From the NCBI GenBank assembly GCA_021613535.1, contig CP075492.1, positions 7,316,001 through 7,380,000 of the forward strand: a stretch of 64,000 nucleotides of DNA, in the 5' to 3' direction. Source of the DNA: Adineta vaga. Taxonomy: Eukaryota; Rotifera. The first letter of the stretch is position 1; each line of letters begins with the position of its first letter. Made by a program: the position numbers and the translations under genes. The notes beneath the pieces are model-generated. The model made no database searches. It saw only the letters and a list, made by a program, of their open reading frames with translations, and was not told the DNA's origin. Shown one piece after another: positions 1 through 10,717 of the stretch.

Positions 1-57
1 TGTGCAAGAAATGATCATATAATGATGAAATTGTAGAAAATAAAAATATGAACAAAC

Positions 58-2042
58 CTGTAGAGAAGAGGAATTAAAGCACGAACGAGAAATAGTGAAA
101 GAACACCTTGATTCCATAGTTCCGTTATATCGATGAAAACGTGTTCGAGAGCAATAAGTACTTCAAGCATAACTATACCATAAAGAGCAGCTGTTTCATA
201 ACGATTTTCTGTTTCAAAGGGTTCACTTGGTGACAAACAATCGCCTAAATTATTATGGTCATATTCATTCAACTAACTAATTGAAATGGATGTTACCTGG
301 TTGACTTGTACAAACACTTGAATTTTTCATTGTTACTTCGATCATAAAAGAAAAGATGAAACAAAGTATGAAGGAACCAAGGAAGAAAATATGATTATCA
401 ATATTCCAAATCGATTTTTGCGTGCATTTTTGAATTCCTTCAACGATATTTTGAATGAGCAAGTCAGATGTCAATTGATCAGTTTTATAAAGAGGAAAAG
501 AAGTGACATGATGGATGATTGGAATCAGATGTAGACATATGAGAATAATACACATTAAAATAAAAACGAACAGCAAACGACTGATTTTACGCTCTTGTCT
601 TTCACTGAAAGGAATACAAGAGTGATGATTATCGTAAGGGTCAAGTGGATCTTTCAATTCACCTTGGAGATATCGATATTTGATTGCTATAACTATCACT
701 AGGATTTTGACGACCTTGTGTTGCCTCCTGTGTTTTGAATAGAGTTTCAAAAAACCTATTTGAAAACAATGAAATAATACAAAAAATTCACAACTCACTT
801 GCTGAATTTGTTAACACATCTTTGTTGATATGTTTGCATTGATTGAAATGTCAAGATGAAAAGGAGAAGTACGATGAACAATCCAATTGACAATTGTATA
901 AACTTCATAGACACTAAAACATTGGAAAAAAAGGTATGAAAATGCGAATTTAAATACATATAGTAGAAGCTTTCACGATTTCTGCAATATAGACCATCTG
1001 ACCAGAAATAACATGAACATTTAAAACCAACTAAACTATTCACACAACGTCCATGTTTACCGCAAATATCATTAGCAAAACAAAAATCTAATACTAAAGA
1101 AGTTAAGTGATTGTATCATTTTTTTTAAATGTATTCTACGAACCATATTGGCACATGTATTTATAGTCTGAATCGAGATCAATATCGTTGATTGAACAAA
1201 TGAATTTTTCTGATTGTAAATATCTGGTTAATAGAAATACTTTCGAATCCGTTTCCAATGCATTCCATGTTAATTGATCACACATTTTATAAATATCAAT
1301 CAATTGATCAGAACTATCGACGACAACAGCAGATTTCAATGTAGATGGTATACTGTTGCTTTGTAAATCAATTTCGACATTGTCATACCAGTGTGTTTCT
1401 TGTTGTGATTGATTAAAGATTCTTGTTTGTTTTTTATAATAATTGAAACGAATTCGTCGAAATTTGTTTTCAGCTATTTGCCATTTGGAACGATCATTTT
1501 TCGAGAAGTTCTCAACGAATTCTCTATCTAATACAAAAAAAATGAAATCAACAAATCTCGAGACATTTTCTTACTGTTAACTAATTTGGAATCGATTTCA
1601 ATGAGTATCTCATGTAGATTGTTTGTAACAAGAATATGAGTTAGATAAAAAACTTCGATTGAATGACGAATTTTTGTCAATTGAGAACTATTCAAATAAA
1701 GTATATTACATGTGTCATTAGCGTTTATAGCTGTAGATGATACATTGGAGAGAATATAACATGAACCACCGAATCGTTGCCATCCGTTGGGACATCGATA
1801 TCGATTAACTGCAATACACACATAATACATCCATCGATTTTCTATTTGAAAGTAGATCATGATTAATACTCACTAGTTTTTTGACTGGTGTCAATGGTTG
1901 ATAAAAGTTTATCTGAGAACGACGAAAGATAATTTTCATTGAGATCAAATGGATGAATCGACAGAGCACAGTAGTTTCGATCGGTAAGGATAGTAATGAT
2001 AGAAATAAGTAAGAAAGAAATTCGTGAATACAGTAAAGTCAT
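58..2042 (-). CDS. C-type-lectin-like/EGF-like multi-pass membrane protein (3' end beyond window)
   Basis: Eight exons are visible: 1874-2042, 1575-1808, 1144-1527, 958-1093, 818-913, 663-755, 297-604 and 58-244. They keep one reading frame for about 535 codons and the gene then continues off the left edge. The ATG at 2042 opens a hydrophobic signal peptide. Next comes a lectin-like start (CPNGWQRFGGSCY), typical of C-type-lectin-like domains, then a spacer. An EGF-like module follows (CFANDICGKHGRC, then CSCYFWSDGLYC). After that are at least two hydrophobic helices, near positions 500-590 and 320-380, followed by more hydrophobic sequence. The layout suggests a surface receptor or adhesion protein with an extracellular N terminus. 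I do not recognise the membrane part. The junctions around 800-820 and 604-663 are the least certain, because a longer reading of exon 818-913 meets a stop and forces the chosen donor. Confidence 0.6.
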
Positions 2043-2595
2043 TTTGACGTGATATGACAGAATTATTTGTTTTTGTCGCCGATTTTTACTCTAGAAGAAA
2101 GAAAACGAGAGACGAGATGTGTGAAATAAAAGTGTAATAAAAGATATTCTCATGATAGCTAATTTTTTTTTCTTTTCTCTGTGTTTTTTTAGAGATGTAT
2201 TTTGATTAAGTACTAAGATAAATTTGCGGTAAACTGATATCGTTTTAGTAGCAAATACATCATAGTTGACGATGATTTTTTTCCCAATACCTTTTTTAAT
2301 TGTTGTCGTCATAAATCTTTTTATGACACATACCGAAAATATATTCTTACATACATAGCCATATTATACTGGTAATCTTAACAAGGTTTATAAAACGATG
2401 ATAAAAACCTAAAAATAGAGATTTATTATTCTCTACTGGGCTTTTTTTACAGTTTAAAATATTTTCTGGCATTATTCTTCTTTTATTAACTGTTGAAGTT
2501 TCAATAGCTAAAAATCTCTTCTTTCGAAATAAATTCAACAAAAACAAGAGGATAATCTTAAATAGTTGTACATTTATTAATCCCAAAACAAAATG
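2043..2595. other. short non-coding stretches flanking the first gene
   Basis: The 554 bases between the first gene's start and the 3' end of the next gene hold only AT-rich sequence with poly-T runs. Open frames here are short and lack splice support. It probably contains the promoter of the minus-strand gene at 2042 and the 3' UTR end of the gene that stops at 2596. Confidence 0.5.
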
Positions 2596-4374
2596 TCAAG
2601 TATCACGACGGATATATAATTTGATATTGTCTATGTAACATACGTCCGCATAGTTTTTTCGACTTATTGAAACTCTTATATGACGTGTATTCACTGGTAT
2701 TTTTCCAGTGTATGTGTGAGTGATCCACTGAAGTTCTTCTGTACCATTAATGAATGATTCTAAACAACAGCAAAGACATGAGATGACCGAAAGGAAAGAA
2801 TGGTATCATCTTTTTTTTTGACATACCTGATTCAAATAACGTTTCTATTAGTTTATTAGAGAAAAATAGACGAATTGACAGATCGCCATTGATACAATTG
2901 GCATCGATCATTAGCTCATATTTTACTTCGGACCTGCTAACGATGCAAGAAAAATTGGTCATATCTATTAATTGAACCAATTCTATTTCCTTTCGAATAA
3001 CTGTAAAATTATAGTAGCATTTTCCAAATCGAATATCATTGAAATTTTCGTTTATTGATATAGTTGGATATTCTGCATCTTCTGGATTCGCATTAAGCCA
3101 AAAATAAATATCGCTTCCCACTTCAGGTGAACACTAAAATCAGTAATTAACTAATTGAATTCATTGAATAGAAAGACGGATGATTATGAGATAATCATGA
3201 AATGTGTAAAATCAATCGACTTATGTTCTTTCGTACAGTATTGTAATTTACTTACATTTAATTCTGCATCTCCATTTCGGATCAAATTTGATGTATCTAT
3301 TTTCCACGTTCCATTCGGGAAGATCACATTGCCTAATTGTAATCGTCCATCATTGAGTGCTTTCTGAAATTCTATGTTATGAAATATGGAAGCACCAGTC
3401 ATATCTGCGTCCATAATGTGAATAGAAGCATGTGGAAAGACTTCAGCATGACGAAAATCAGTGAATATCAAATTTGTACTAAATATTTTTGTGATGCCTT
3501 TAAATTGAGCTCCACTAAAATTAGCATATGCTAAATCTGTTTCGGAAAAAAGAATATCACAAAGTTGAGTATTTTGAAAAGCAGCTCGTGTCAATCTTGT
3601 TTCTTGGAAAGAAAGAGATGTTTGAATATCTTCTTGATATCGGTTGAGACACTGAAATATGGATCCTGTAAATTTTATATTAACCATTATTGAGAGATGA
3701 AAACTAACGCCATCCGCAAAAGTAGTACCACGAAATGATGCATCAGTCAAATCAGCTGATGGTAAAGATAGTCGATCGAATCGAAGTGATTTATAAGTAC
3801 TACTTTCAATTGTAATATTGGCGAGATTAGCTCCTGTGAGATCTAATAATTGATTCATATTAGAAGTATGAATTTCTAATGGAATACGTGGAAGAAGTTT
3901 GTTTTCATAAAGAAATAGAAATAATCGTGTTTTTCGTTTCCAATCCAGATCATTCAAGGCCACCAATGTTTGACTTTTAATGTAAGCTAGTTTCGTTTTA
4001 TTATCGATAAATGTTGTTTGTTGTTGTTGCTGCTGCTGAGGTTGTTTGAAGATTGTGTTCGAAATATCGGTAATGTAAGTTTTAAAAACATCTTGATAAT
4101 GAAGTTCATCTGCTTGTTCATGTTCTAGATGATAGCGTCGATCATCGAGTTCACGTTCTTGTTGTTGACGACGATCATCAAGCTGTTGCTGACGTACAGT
4201 AATAACAACAGTTACTATACCAATCATCAAAGGAATCGAAGCGTTAAGTGCTATATTTACCCAACTAAGATGTTTTAATTTTCGTTCTACTTCTTTACTG
4301 GATGACGATGTGGGTAATATTGGTACGGAATTTTTTTGTTTTGCTTGTCGATATCTTCTATACATCCGGAACAT
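2596..4374 (-). CDS. pentapeptide-repeat membrane protein with C-terminal beta-rich domain
   Basis: Three exons (3256-4374, 2827-3133, 2596-2759) sum to 530 codons, giving 529 residues. An N-terminal basic stretch is followed by one membrane helix (about residues 40-62) and a charged coiled-coil segment rich in DDRRQQQ and a poly-Q tract. From about residue 165 to 310 the sequence cycles in five-residue steps of A(D/N)LxX/F type, for example LTGANLANITI, SADLTDASF and YANFSGAQFKG. That pattern is the signature of pentapeptide-repeat right-handed beta helices. The last two exons encode a beta-rich region with cysteines that looks like an extracellular carbohydrate-binding or jelly-roll module; this is inference. 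I chose the ATG at 4374 because upstream in-frame sequence lacks protein character. Pentapeptide-repeat proteins are mostly bacterial, so an origin by transfer followed by intron gain is possible. Confidence 0.7.
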
Positions 4375-5058
4375 TTTAAACCAAATATTAGAGTAAAAAG
4401 AAATGATTCGTTTTATACAACTATATTCTATTTTTAATACACTGATCAAATTTCTAAACAAAAAACATGGCGAAACGCGAAAGACTACATATTTAATTTC
4501 ATTGACGACAGAAATATACAAGATTTTAATATTACAACTGTTAGTATCAACTATTTGTTCGTTTACAGTATTTTATTACATTGCATACATGACACTATTT
4601 TTCTGGATTAAATAAAGAAATATATACTGAATATTGTTTTTCGATTGACGTGAATGTCATCAATACTCAGCATGCACACTCACCTACTTTTCAGTGTTGA
4701 AATTACATCTATTCGTACTATAATTGATTCTATACAATTAAATATTAATGATCGTATTGAAAATAAACATCGAATTCTTTGGTAAGAATTGAACATATTT
4801 AGAGTTCAACTCTCGTTTATTCAACAAAACAAAAACGGATTTCAATATCTGACTGTGAATAAATTAATAACAATTATCAATAGTTTTTTTTTATTGTATT
4901 CATTTTCTCTTGAACAAAGAAAATCGTTGATATCATTTGCGAAATAATTCTTCGTACGTCAACTCAATTGTCAAAGGTTTGCCAAGTCATTGAATTATGA
5001 TTATAATGCACGACATTCATCATCATTTAACCTGAAAAAAAACCAGAAACCAATACTT
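4375..5058. other. intergenic, no gene seen
   Basis: This is AT-rich sequence between two minus-strand genes. An open frame at 4403-4615 is antisense to the 5' region of the neighbouring gene and has no domain or splice support. I see nothing else in it. Confidence 0.5.
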
Positions 5059-6402
5059 TCAAGCTTGATAATCCAATGAAGAAAAAGAAAAAGAAAAAAT
5101 TTCTTTACTTGTTTCGCTATTCGATGAAGTTTCATTTAATTTATCACTTATAGCTTGTTCAATCGATATATTTGAATCATTCCAAGTAGCATTAATTCCG
5201 AGATTATTTAATCTTTGCATTAAGGCTTCATCAACACCACGGTAGGAAAAATTTTCTGTTGAAAGAACTTCTGGTCGATGAAAACTTGTTACACGTTCTC
5301 GTGATTGCATTACTTTGGAATGTACACGTTTCAACATACGATCTTCATATTGTTTCATAGCAGCGTGTAAATCCGAAGTATTTTGAGTAATTATATCACT
5401 TAAATCAACAGCATCGAGAAGAGCTTGATTAGCACCTTGTCCCTTAAATGGAGACATTGGATGAGCAGCATCACCAATTAAAGCAATTTGTATTCCATCT
5501 TTGTCTTCATCGGGAATTTCTACTAAATCTCGATCGAATGCTGGTATTCCCATAAGATGATTTAATTGTGTTTTAGTAATCATTTCAGGTATAGGTGTAT
5601 GCCAATCAGCACATTTTTCCATTAACATTTGTTTTAACATTTCAGGATCTCGTGATAATTGAGTAGCTAGAGTTTGAGTAGCTGGAAATGAAAGTTGCCA
5701 CATAATGGATTCTTCTGATCTTGATTTGGAAAATGGCATTGCAAAAAGACGATAACATCCATCCATTGTTTGAAATACGCGATCTTTCGTTAGAAAATGA
5801 TCGATATCTCCTGTAATTCCTAATACGACCAACATACCCAAATAATTTAATGGTTTATCAACAAGTGGATGATATTTAAAAGAACGTACTAATCCATTAA
5901 TTCCATCAGCACCAATAACTAGATCAACACCTGCTATTGTATAATCGTTCGTAAATGAAACTCTATGTAAAGCACGATCAATCTGACAAAGACGATGATT
6001 CCATTGAATACCATCAGAACCGAGTGGATGTAATGAAATATATCGATTCATAAGAATTCGTCGTAATTCTTGTCTTTCACTATGTAAATTATGTTTCTTC
6101 TTTGCTTTTGGTTGATTATCAGCTTCTGGCCAAAATATAGTTCCAAAAAAACCAATCATACTTCCATATTTATCAAAGATATAATGTGATCGAGAAGGTG
6201 TATCAAGTGAATGTACTTCTTCAAATACATGAAATCGTTTTAATGCACTTATTCCTTGTAGAATAGTTAATCCATAACCTTGACGACGACTATCCATACC
6301 TATATCTCGTTCATAGACTGTTACATCTGTATATCCATGTTGAAGTAATCCAATGCCGACAGCAAATCCTCCAAGACCACCACCAATGATGACAATTTTC
6401 AT
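5059..6402 (-). CDS. FAD-dependent (class A) monooxygenase, intronless
   Basis: A single exon encodes 447 residues. It has the three hallmarks of p-hydroxybenzoate-hydroxylase-fold flavin monooxygenases. These are the N-terminal FAD-binding GxGxxG (IIGGGLGGFAVGIGLL, residues 4-20), the central DG motif (VIGADGINGLVR) and the GD motif (ALIGDAAHPMSPFKGQGANQ) near residue 300. Such enzymes use NAD(P)H and oxygen to hydroxylate aromatic or polyketide substrates. The substrate cannot be told from sequence; salicylate-, kynurenine- and tetracycline-type enzymes share this layout. The ATG at 6402 starts directly at the Rossmann strand. Earlier in-frame starts (for example 6438) would add a short hydrophobic leader. 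Every neighbour of similar size has introns but this gene has none, which together with its family fits horizontal acquisition from bacteria or fungi. Confidence 0.85.
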   Translation of the reverse strand: MKIVIIGGGLGGFAVGIGLLQHGYTDVTVYERDIGMDSRRQGYGLTILQGISALKRFHVFEEVHSLDTPSRSHYIFDKYGSMIGFFGTIFWPEADNQPKAKKKHNLHSERQELRRILMNRYISLHPLGSDGIQWNHRLCQIDRALHRVSFTNDYTIAGVDLVIGADGINGLVRSFKYHPLVDKPLNYLGMLVVLGITGDIDHFLTKDRVFQTMDGCYRLFAMPFSKSRSEESIMWQLSFPATQTLATQLSRDPEMLKQMLMEKCADWHTPIPEMITKTQLNHLMGIPAFDRDLVEIPDEDKDGIQIALIGDAAHPMSPFKGQGANQALLDAVDLSDIITQNTSDLHAAMKQYEDRMLKRVHSKVMQSRERVTSFHRPEVLSTENFSYRGVDEALMQRLNNLGINATWNDSNISIEQAISDKLNETSSNSETSKEIFSFSFSSLDYQA

Positions 6403-7099
6403 TTCAATTACAATAGCTACAAAAAGAAAGGAAAACATTTTACTAATAAATCCTATTTTTACAACATACATTGAAAAATAAAACTTCCATATTATTCAGC
6501 TGCATGGAAAAGAAAGTATACAAATCGACATCGTAAGACACGTTTCATACAGAAAAGAAAGATTGGAGTAGGAGAGAACAACAACAACAGAAAGAAAGAA
6601 AATATTAGTGGCGTTGTTTTTTTTCTATTCTTTTATTCATGTCGTGTTACATCCATGTGATTCATTCTGCTCTCTTGTGCCATTTAAATTCGCTATAGTA
6701 GTGACTTATGAACAAGATTATATACAAACATTTGTTTTCTTTCTACTCTTGTATATGTATAGATAGAGAATATCTTCTGAAATACGTGCATATTATCGAA
6801 GAATGTAATATGTGGATGTCAAATAAATAATTGGGATATATGCATGTCAACAAACTCATCACCAAGAATATACAAAATTTGTCGTATAGATTCTATCGAA
6901 TAAACGTATGAAATATTTTTCTACTGTACATCGTTTCACAAAAATAATCGTAGTACTAAACCAGATAACAGCTCGTTTTATTTCTTTTGTTTGTCATATA
7001 ATGTTGTTCTCTTACATTACCACACCAATAAATTGTCATATATGACAATGAGATAGTAGATAAAATTCATGACAAAAGAGTATTGACAGCTTTTTCTCT
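6403..7099. other. intergenic, no gene seen
   Basis: A divergent gap between the monooxygenase (-) and the broken gene (+), AT-rich with purine-rich stretches near 6560-6600. It presumably holds the monooxygenase promoter. I see no other structure. Confidence 0.5.
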
Positions 7100-7802
7100 A
7101 TGATTGTGATGGTAGTCGCAGCAATTTATTTAGTGGCAAAACCATTCTTTATCGACGACCATCCAATTGCGAGTTCTTCTTATTCTGGAATCAAAAGAGC
7201 AAAACCGGAACAAAATATATCGATCATTTGCAGAACTATGAAGGATTCCATCTATGTCCATCGACTTTGGAAAATTCAAAGAATTCAGCAGATGGTAAAC
7301 TGATTTATTATTTAGGAAAACTTGTGGAACGTTTCTCTTTCATATTGATTATTCATGGAAACGATAAAATCTATAAAGAAACCATTTGCTGTGTCACTGC
7401 TGATTATCACGAAGCAAAGATCACTGATATGCGTATTAAAAATCCGCCTTTGAGTGTGTTTGTACATTTAAAATTGATAATCCTCACAAAATGTATGCCC
7501 ATCAACAATCGGATTGTGGACAGTTAAATAGAAAACAAGATGAGAATGTAAAAAAACTTAGCGAAGTATATTTCAATCCTAATTGTACTCTTCTAACTGT
7601 TTGGACGACTAACAAACATAAAGCTCAACATGAGCAGTATTATCATCGTTATTTTCGACCAAATGAATTATTTTGGCACTTACGAACAACACTAGAAAGT
7701 GATACCGATGTACGAATAGAATGTTGTGATGCAAATGTCAAGCTTACATTGGACGAATTTGGTCATCATATTTGTTGCAAACATGAAATCGATGCTATCT
7801 GA
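7100..7802 (+). pseudogene. frame-disrupted gene of unknown family
   Basis: Three overlapping open segments in different frames read as one former protein. A first segment (from 7100) begins with a membrane-helix-like leader (MIVMVVAAIYLVAKPFF). A second (about 7130-7470) contains YEGFHLCPSTLENS and a dense beta/alpha stretch. A third (about 7470-7802) contains HHICCKHEIDAI at the end. The second-to-third switch occurs at 7460-7475 without a GT-AG intron and looks like a one-base shift. The first-to-second switch lies somewhere between 7130 and 7220. I do not recognise the family; a type II membrane enzyme such as a Golgi transferase would fit the leader, but that is a guess. Either the gene is decayed or the assembly contains indels here. 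Confidence 0.5.
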
Positions 7803-8110
7803 AAGACTCTTCAAAAAGCCCACTATTGGTTTGATGTGCAAATCTCGCACTAAATGAACTACTATTTTCAATGCACATGTACGCTTATTTCAATATATTT
7901 AACTGCTGAGATATGTAAGAAAATGGAATCAACCAATTGCAACTTTGTTTCAGTTAAAACTCTAGTTCAAATATAAGTATCCCAATGCCATTAGTGAAAG
8001 TATAGTACTTTGTCAACGAAAAAGCCCATTACATTCATATCTACTCTAATATAATGGAAAATAAATGAAATTTTTTCTCAGTACTACAGGTCACCAGTCA
8101 TCGCTATTTT
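7803..8110. other. intergenic, no gene seen
   Basis: A short AT-rich gap between the 3' end of the broken plus-strand gene and the 3' end of the minus-strand gene at 8111. Nothing recognisable. Confidence 0.5.
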
Positions 8111-8560
8111 TCAGCTTGCTGCTTGTTGATCGACACTGTCTGTTAGTTTTGGATATAGGGTTAGATCGGATGAGTTTTGAACTCTATAAATACCATCATT
8201 AATCGTAGGTAGTTGGTTATGAATTTCTAAAAATTTAATACAATCACGAACATAATGTTGACATTTATTTGTCCATAATGAATAAATTGTACCAGATGAG
8301 TTATGTTTTAGTCTAAATTCATCAATTTCAAGTAGAGTCTTTCGTGTATATCCAACTGGATAATAATCAATAATGTGGTTTTTAAAGAATCGATATTCAC
8401 CAAAACGTAATTCTATCGTTCCATTCTTAGCGGTCTGTAAATCTGTATAATAAAATTTTTCATTTTTCGTCTTTAGCAAACAGATATGATGAGCTGAATT
8501 GGCGTGCACTGTCCAATAAGTATCACGTCCAATTGTTTTTATCAATATATAAGCTTTCAT
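8111..8560 (-). CDS. small protein with possible papain-like (LRAT/PPPDE-type) fold
   Basis: A single exon of 149 residues with no signal peptide or membrane helix. An early histidine-bearing strand (HANSAHHICLL, about residues 19-29) is followed by a lysine/aromatic-rich beta region. A Cys-centred helix start comes near residue 97 (WTNKCQHYVRDCIKFL). The N-C-x-H-F/Y type motif preceded by a conserved histidine strand resembles the permuted papain-like folds, where Cys and His form the catalytic pair (LRAT, PPPDE and related thiol hydrolases or acyltransferases). I infer a similar fold but cannot confirm it. The gene lies back to back with another weak open frame, its ATG at 8560 being only bases from 8562. 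It could instead be a lineage-specific protein of unrelated fold. Confidence 0.5.
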   Translation of the reverse strand: MKAYILIKTIGRDTYWTVHANSAHHICLLKTKNEKFYYTDLQTAKNGTIELRFGEYRFFKNHIIDYYPVGYTRKTLLEIDEFRLKHNSSGTIYSLWTNKCQHYVRDCIKFLEIHNQLPTINDGIYRVQNSSDLTLYPKLTDSVDQQAAS

Positions 8561-8895
8561 TATGTCATCTGATATACGTAATATTATAAGGCAGAAGGTA
8601 AAAATTTTCTTCCAACATAGTAATCATAAGACTTTATACAAATATTTAAGAACAGAGGAAAATTCAATGAGACAAGTAGTACAACTTGGATATTATCAAG
8701 CTGATGACTTCGCTTCGCTTTGCTTTACTATTGATTCAGGATGTGTCATTGAATTAATATTTGTACAAATTTTTCGTATGATATTTTGCAATATGTTGTG
8801 AAATTAGGACATGGATTAAATTTCTCTCACTCACAATACACGTATATATTTGTTCCATTAACTATCAATTCATTTATTTCGAATTTGAGAACAAA
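8561..8895. other. divergent promoter gap
   Basis: Sequence between the starts of the small minus-strand gene and the plus-strand F-box gene. A 79-codon frame (8562-8801) has no recognisable domain. Transcription probably starts in both directions from here. Confidence 0.4.
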
Positions 8896-10578
8896 ATGAC
8901 TGATAAAACGGTTTTAGAATCACTTCCAAATGAATTACTCTTAGAAATTTTCTATCATTTACACAGATTTGATCTACTCTATGCATTCAGCAATTTAAAT
9001 AATCGATTTACACATATGATTGACCGATATCTATATAATATAGATCTGTCTGATAATTGTCCAACTTCTTATCGACAGTTTCGATTGTTCCGCAACCATC
9101 TCGCTCCATTGTATGAACGGAAACTTCGATCGCTGAAACTCGTTGGTCTTCAGCAAATACAATCTCTTTTGTGTAATATTCCTCGAATGCGGAATCTTGA
9201 ATCACTTGATATTAGTGGTATAGAAATTGATAATCATTTCAAAACTGTCATCCTAAGAATATTTCTTACAGCTGCTCTTTCATTACCTCGTTTACGGTAC
9301 CTCTCAATCGAAGAAACACCAAAGAGTGTTCTTCAGATTATTTCTTCGTCACGTGCTACGCATACTTTGACTGAAGTAAAACTTATTTATCCTCGTGCTA
9401 CTGGATTATCAAATATTGATAATATTTCAAAAATACATAACATCACACATTTTGCAGCTAATTTCGGATCCATTACAATTTTAGTGCAACTATTAAATAA
9501 ATTACCAAATCTACAAGAATTAAAGGCATATATGGTGAATTTCGATAAACCAGGTTTTTTCGGTAAAATAAAAATACCAAAAAACCTTCACACTCTTTGG
9601 ATCGAATTTGGATGTCATCATTGTTGTACAAAGTTTCGTAGACTTAAAATGTTTCTGAATATATTTCGAAGTTATATTCGTTCATTAACTTTAATATCAG
9701 TCAATGTCGAAGAAGATTTCTCGAATTATGACAAGTTTTACAGTTTAGTAAACGATTTTACTCAGCTAGAAACATTTCAATATTGTATTGGTACGGTGCA
9801 TTACTCTGATTCTCTCTTACGCTTTGAACATGTAGAAAAACAGTTAGATTCCCGTTATTTATTCTATAATCGTTCAAAGTTGCAAATATTAGATCCAATT
9901 TCAGAGACAATAAGAGGTGGTCAGACTTTCGGCCACCATCTCACTCTGTCGGAATTATTTTCCTGCTATGTACTTTGGTACTGCGACCAACGTATACCAA
10001 CGACATTTCAATTAACAGATGATTTAAAATTTGTTAATCTACGGCAAATATCGATCTGCTTTGAGTTTGAAGATGAAGATGAAGAGACCAGATTTCACCA
10101 ATATCTATCGAAATTAATAAGTCTATCGCCAAATCTAACATGGCTAACTTTACATACGGATGGATATTCAAAAGAAATCATTAATATAATGCAACGAATT
10201 ATTCCAGTACAACGAAGAAAACAGATTACATGTCTTGAGATGAAACTATGTTGTGACAATGAAAATCATTATTTTCATTCGACATTTCTATCTGAATTAT
10301 CGGAAAATTGTCCTAGTTTGAAAACACTTCGATTGAATCTTGAATGGCGTGAACAAAATGATAATTTCTCAATCATCGAATTGATCAATAATTTGAGAAA
10401 ATACTTTGGAAAATTAATTCATTTATGGATTGGAACGTGGATTTCAAGAGACAAGTCACCTTTACGAAACGGTTGTCTAGACTACGAGGATGAAATAGAA
10501 AGCATGAAGCTAGATTCACTTGATTATACATTAGAATACCATTGGGAGCATAGGCACTATTTAAATATTTGGTTATAA
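8896..10578 (+). CDS. F-box/leucine-rich-repeat protein
   Basis: A single exon of 560 residues. The N terminus carries an F-box (residues 8-50: LESLPNELLLEIFYHL, then a Leu/Phe-rich helix pair), which would dock onto Skp1 in an SCF ubiquitin ligase. The remainder is a long run of irregular leucine-rich strands of the form LPNLQELKAYMV, LRYLSIEETP and SLKTLRLNLEW. These are spaced about 25-50 residues apart and would form the substrate-binding solenoid. An acidic patch (FEDEDEETRF) interrupts it near residue 395. F-box/LRR genes are strongly amplified in many rotifer and nematode genomes, and the fragment at 17116-17337 looks like a relative. Substrate unknown. Confidence 0.8.
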   Translation: MTDKTVLESLPNELLLEIFYHLHRFDLLYAFSNLNNRFTHMIDRYLYNIDLSDNCPTSYRQFRLFRNHLAPLYERKLRSLKLVGLQQIQSLLCNIPRMRNLESLDISGIEIDNHFKTVILRIFLTAALSLPRLRYLSIEETPKSVLQIISSSRATHTLTEVKLIYPRATGLSNIDNISKIHNITHFAANFGSITILVQLLNKLPNLQELKAYMVNFDKPGFFGKIKIPKNLHTLWIEFGCHHCCTKFRRLKMFLNIFRSYIRSLTLISVNVEEDFSNYDKFYSLVNDFTQLETFQYCIGTVHYSDSLLRFEHVEKQLDSRYLFYNRSKLQILDPISETIRGGQTFGHHLTLSELFSCYVLWYCDQRIPTTFQLTDDLKFVNLRQISICFEFEDEDEETRFHQYLSKLISLSPNLTWLTLHTDGYSKEIINIMQRIIPVQRRKQITCLEMKLCCDNENHYFHSTFLSELSENCPSLKTLRLNLEWREQNDNFSIIELINNLRKYFGKLIHLWIGTWISRDKSPLRNGCLDYEDEIESMKLDSLDYTLEYHWEHRHYLNIWL

Positions 10579-10717
10579 GATGGTAATTGGCTAGTCTTTG
10601 TTATCTTTTTCTTCTTCTTCATGGTTTTATCGATGAGAACACGTAGTATCATTTGATTAAATAGAAAAGAAAATTTATTTTCAATAAAAAATTAAACAAG
10701 AACAAGAAAAATTATTA

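Noticed and set aside
8562-8801. A 79-codon plus-strand frame back to back with the 8111-8560 gene
   Set aside because: No domain, repeat or splice continuation, and the second half is a random hydrophobic run; probably chance in the promoter gap.
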